Part shown: one piece after another, positions 61,139-64,000 of the stretch
How the letters are laid out: every line of letters begins with the position of its first letter
How positions within the stretch are numbered: position 1 is the first letter of the stretch
Assembly (NCBI GenBank): GCA_015039465.1
Contig: MU130382.1
Coordinates: 478,386-542,385 of the forward strand
Origin: Phlegmacium glaucopus
Taxonomy: Eukaryota; Basidiomycota; Agaricomycetes; Agaricales; Cortinariaceae
Direction: 5' to 3'
Length of the DNA: 64,000 nt
Notes under the pieces: generated by a model
The model's database searches: none
Told to the model about the DNA's origin: nothing
What the model saw: only the letters and a program-made list of their open reading frames with translations
Made by a program: the position numbers and the translations under genes

Positions 61139-61737
61139 TAGACTCGTGACCAATCCTTATATGAGTGAGGATCGAGGACTGGAAAACCGGGACTTGCCGG
61201 CTCGTGTCGCGCTATGATCGAAAATGGGCCTTCGGGCATCGCCGACACTCAAGCAAAAGACCCTAAATAGGAAGGTACATTTTAGCAGAGAGCTGCGACA
61301 GAATGTTGATGACGGTCACTCTTTCACTCCTCCTCTCACCGTTTGACATACACAATCTCAAAATCCATCTTTCCGGGTTAAGCTTTTAAGAAAAGTACCT
61401 TTACACCCACCAGCGACTCTGCAGAGCAGTTTCAGATGGATTCAAGCTTCTTGTAAGGGTTGACAAAGAATCCAGGATCTCATTGAGAGTCGGAAAATGA
61501 TCAAAATCACCCATGGTATATAATTGAAAGAAATATATTACATATCAGAGTGAGAAACAAAGAGTAATGCATCTAAGTTCTCGAGGTGTGCTTCACTTTG
61601 CTAAAATATACCTTCCTATTTAGGTCTTTTACTTTTCACAGCTTTCGATCATAGCGCGCGACACGAGCCGGCAAGTCCAGCTTTACAGATCCTAGAATCG
61701 TGAGTTTACGCACATGATAGGACCGGTCACAGGTCTA
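61139..61737. mobile_element. 599-bp MULE-like element with long inverted ends
   Basis: Flanked by a 9-bp direct duplication ATTCCACTG (61130-61138 and 61738-61746). Ends TAGACTCGTGACC / GGTCACAGGTCTA are followed by a long imperfect inverted repeat of about 150 bp that includes CTTGCCGGCTCGTGTCGCG and CCTAAATAGGAAGGTA. Units 1 and 2 show the empty site (GTTCTACTG / GTTCCACTG). A 9-bp duplication with long termini fits Mutator-like elements. No transposase. Confidence 0.85.
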
Positions 61738-61815
61738 ATTCCACTGTTGTTCCAGCTGGCATCGCAAACATACTTCAAGATTGATGCCGCCTGTCGCCGA
61801 AGAAGTACATATTTA

Positions 61816-62474
61816 CAGGCGTAGGTGTCATATCCATTAATAAGTAACTTGTAATAGCCCTAAATGATTGATCAAAAACGGCCACTAATTCCTTACATTA
61901 TATATTTGTCATCTTTATACATCATCCTTCCCTCCCCCACCTTTGTACTTCACCCTTTCTTTTATACATCATCCTCCCCCTTGCCAATTTGTACTTCACT
62001 CTTTTTATACATCATCCTCCCCTTCCCTAAACCCTAAACCCTAAAAGTACTTCACCAGATTATATGATACCTCCCTAAACCTTCTAAACTAAATCCTAAC
62101 ATAGACCCTAACACAGACCCTAAATGAACCCTAACTGAACCCTAACCTAACCCTTATCACACAGAGAGGCCATAAAATGACCTCAGAAATGAGCTAAAGT
62201 ACAAAAGGAGCCATAATTATTGCCCTAACTGAACCCTAACCTAACCTTTATCACACAGAGAGGCCATAAAATAACCTCAGAAATGATCTGAAGTACAAAT
62301 AATTAAGTTTTATAGAACAAATTAAAATTTATAGAACCAGCATTTATTAATCAAGCATAGCAAGTATTGTTATAAGATGTATAAATTATATATCACAAGG
62401 AATTAGTGGCCAATTTTGATCAATCATTTGAGGCAATTACAAGGTTTTTATTAATCAACATGCCAAACTGTGGT
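61816..62474. mobile_element. 659-bp TIR element carrying telomere-like repeats
   Basis: Inverted ends are strongest from ATTAATAA (61836) and TTATTAAT (62448-62455) inward for about 60 bp (AAATGATTGATCAAAA, GGCCACTAATTCCTT). Flanks CATATTTA (61808-61815) and GATATTTA (62475-62482) look like a 7-8 bp target duplication, and unit 2 has a single CATATT at this point. The interior has three copies of a ~45-bp repeat (TATACATCATCC ... TTGTACTTCAC), a CCCTAAA tract and a ~95-bp direct duplication (62125-62300). Confidence 0.75.
62025..62046 (+). repeat. Interstitial telomere-like CCCTAAA repeats
   Basis: Three tandem CCCTAAA units, followed to about 62160 by many diverged CCCTAA words. They lie inside the 659-bp element, so they are not a chromosome end. 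Confidence 0.85.
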
Positions 62475-64000
62475 GATATTTAAATTTGGAGCTTCTCTGC
62501 ATGAGTGCCATCCTGGAAAACATATTGACAGAATCTTAAGAGAGAGAGGATGGGTGCTGTCCCAGGATGGGACTTATGCAGAAGCTCCGGCCTTTGTTGT
62601 TCCTCGGCAGTTTTGCTGAAATGAGTGGATCTTTTTTATTCGTCGGGCTATCCTTAGGCTATCCGATATCATTCAAGGTCTGTGCAAACAACAGAAACTA
62701 CGTTCAAAGTCCACAATCTCTGCCATGCTGGAAGGTCGATCCCACGTTTTGATCACAAAATAGTCGTCGGTCATAACAAGCTGAACAAATTTTTAACTCT
62801 GGTACCAAATGTCGAACGCTACCGTGACAGATGTTGAACATCCAACGTTGATGCTCGAGAGCAGCCGCAGTAATTCCACTGCTCCCGATGTGTCTACCAA
62901 ACGTGGACCCTATGTGTGCATTTCTCAGAATCTAACATCTCACAAGCTGAGTAATGTCAGATGGGCCATGACTGGCCCGTCACGCTTTCCACATTCCAAC
63001 TGACATCAAAGGCGTTAGGGAACCCCAGCCTACCCCCAGCCTACCCCAGCCCCTACCCCAGCCCTGCTAGCCTAAACCATGTCCATCCCTAGAAACGACA
63101 TTGTTTTTACAAATTTTTTGTACTCCGACTTCTCTAGAATTTGAGCCTCTCGAAGGTCACCCAATGACTCCCAGGAAATTACCTACAGAATAATTATACC
63201 TGCGGCGCGGAATTTCGAATGTCGGCTTACAGGTTTCTCTCAAAGAACCAAGTTCTCATCAGCGTCATCTACGGGCGCAGGTCAGTAAGTTCTGTCATGC
63301 CAATTATATTCCGTTCTCATGAGATCTGCAGCGAGCTTCTTTTTCGGCTGCAAAGATTTTAACTGGGATTCTATAGCTTGAAGGACATGATCTATGGCGC
63401 TTCATGTCCCTCCCATGGCGCCTGAGGTATGGCAGGTGAGTATTCGGTACGTGTATGTAAATTATATTAATCTGCGCAGTATAGTCACCCTGGAAACGGA
63501 TCCGTTCTGGAGCCATGACACGCACATTCAATTTTGGCTCAAGGTGGGATAAGGTGGGATTCATTTTATCAGGTCCTCCGAGGTCCACCGGGTCCTAATG
63601 CGTTTAACTATATTGTTCTTCAATCTTTTTTCTTCAAAAACCAGGTTGTGGGGGGTTTCCTCATGCTCGATGAATTAGCTAAACGGGTGAACCGGGGATA
63701 CCAAACCTCCGGTACTTCAACTTATATTCATCTTACTGGACCTTCTTGCTTCAATTCAGACACTTTTAAACTTGAAGGCACGGCGGTTCAAAATTACAGA
63801 TCCCTCTTTCGCACGGCGCAAAGGATGACCAGCCTGAGAAATCAGTATAGAAGAAATATGTTACGTATCGATCTGCAGTCTGGAAGAATCTTAGCCGATA
63901 TTAATGGGTATGTAAGTATTAAATGCTGTTCAACTCTGAAAATGACATATTCGAGACGACTCAACGAAAATTTAAAGGCTTTCTTATTTAGCTATTACTC
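62475..64000. other. Decayed block of array unit 3, truncated by the window
   Basis: Aligns with 49550-51030 of unit 2 with small indels. Contains the kinase-like minus-strand piece (about 62630-62900, GSVRHLVPEL). No intact gene. Confidence 0.5.

Larger units (their letters stand above)
55600..64000. repeat. Tandem array unit 3 (partial, continues beyond window)
   Basis: Starts at the same junction (AAAATCGACCAG/TGCTG) and stays alignable with unit 2 to the window end, which corresponds to about 51030 in unit 2. It is inflated by about 5 kb of insertions between 57807 and 62474. Confidence 0.9.

Noticed and set aside
62025..62160. Chromosome end
   Set aside because: The telomere-like tract is short, diverged, enclosed in a TIR element and followed by unit 3 sequence.
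1..64000. tRNA, rRNA, CRISPR arrays, prophage or bacterial operons
   Set aside because: No cloverleaf-like T-loop context, no spaced repeats of CRISPR type, and gene content is nuclear fungal throughout.

Overview
The window is nuclear DNA of a filamentous basidiomycete, most likely an agaricomycete. Genes are cut by many short introns (about 48-70 nt, mostly GT-AG, a few GC-AG). The conserved proteins are eukaryotic and fungal: the DASH subunit SPC19, Argonaute, BUD31, a Kha1-type K+/H+ antiporter and a complex I MWFE subunit. An agaric-style seven-helix membrane protein narrows it further. I see no rRNA, no CRISPR and no convincing tRNA. All exon models were assembled by eye from reading frame and splice-site consensus.

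Left part, 1-10.9 kb. A 984-aa coiled-coil gene (7603-10885) has a truncated, frameshifted second copy at 1-1273. Between them lie three tandem units of about 2 kb (about 1274-2200, 2780-4240, 4750-6130). They carry an unrecognised six-exon gene family, intact in units 2 and 3 and broken in unit 1. Unit 3 ends in a near-perfect 40-bp inverted repeat.

Conserved middle, 11-37.3 kb. In order: SPC19 (+), a seven-helix membrane protein (-) between 365-bp direct repeats, Argonaute (-, 26 exons), a gephyrin/CnxE-type molybdenum cofactor protein (-), two unrecognised proteins (-), an EVE-domain THYN1-like protein (-), a stomatin-like protein (+), the K+/H+ antiporter (-) and BUD31 (-). These are single-copy housekeeping genes apart from the membrane protein and the two unknowns.

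Right part, 37.6-64 kb. A head-to-tail array of 8.5-9.2 kb units starts inside a TB2/DP1/HVA22 gene. Each unit runs from DP1 exon 2, through a decayed block, an unrecognised 236-239 aa gene and the MWFE gene, to a shared junction that re-enters DP1 exon 2. Unit 1 keeps the intact DP1 (with promoter and exon 1) and the intact MWFE gene. Unit 2 keeps the 239-aa gene but has a pseudo-DP1 and a pseudo-MWFE. Unit 3 starts with a pseudo-DP1 and leaves the window. Because the units are alignable, several transposon insertions can be read directly against empty sites: a 228-bp CACTG element and a 724-bp element in unit 1, and a 2.0-kb hAT-like, a 599-bp MULE-like and a 659-bp element with telomere-like repeats in unit 3. 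The array is the most informative structure here: a recent duplication of a complex I gene and an ER-shaping gene, decaying and collecting transposons copy by copy.
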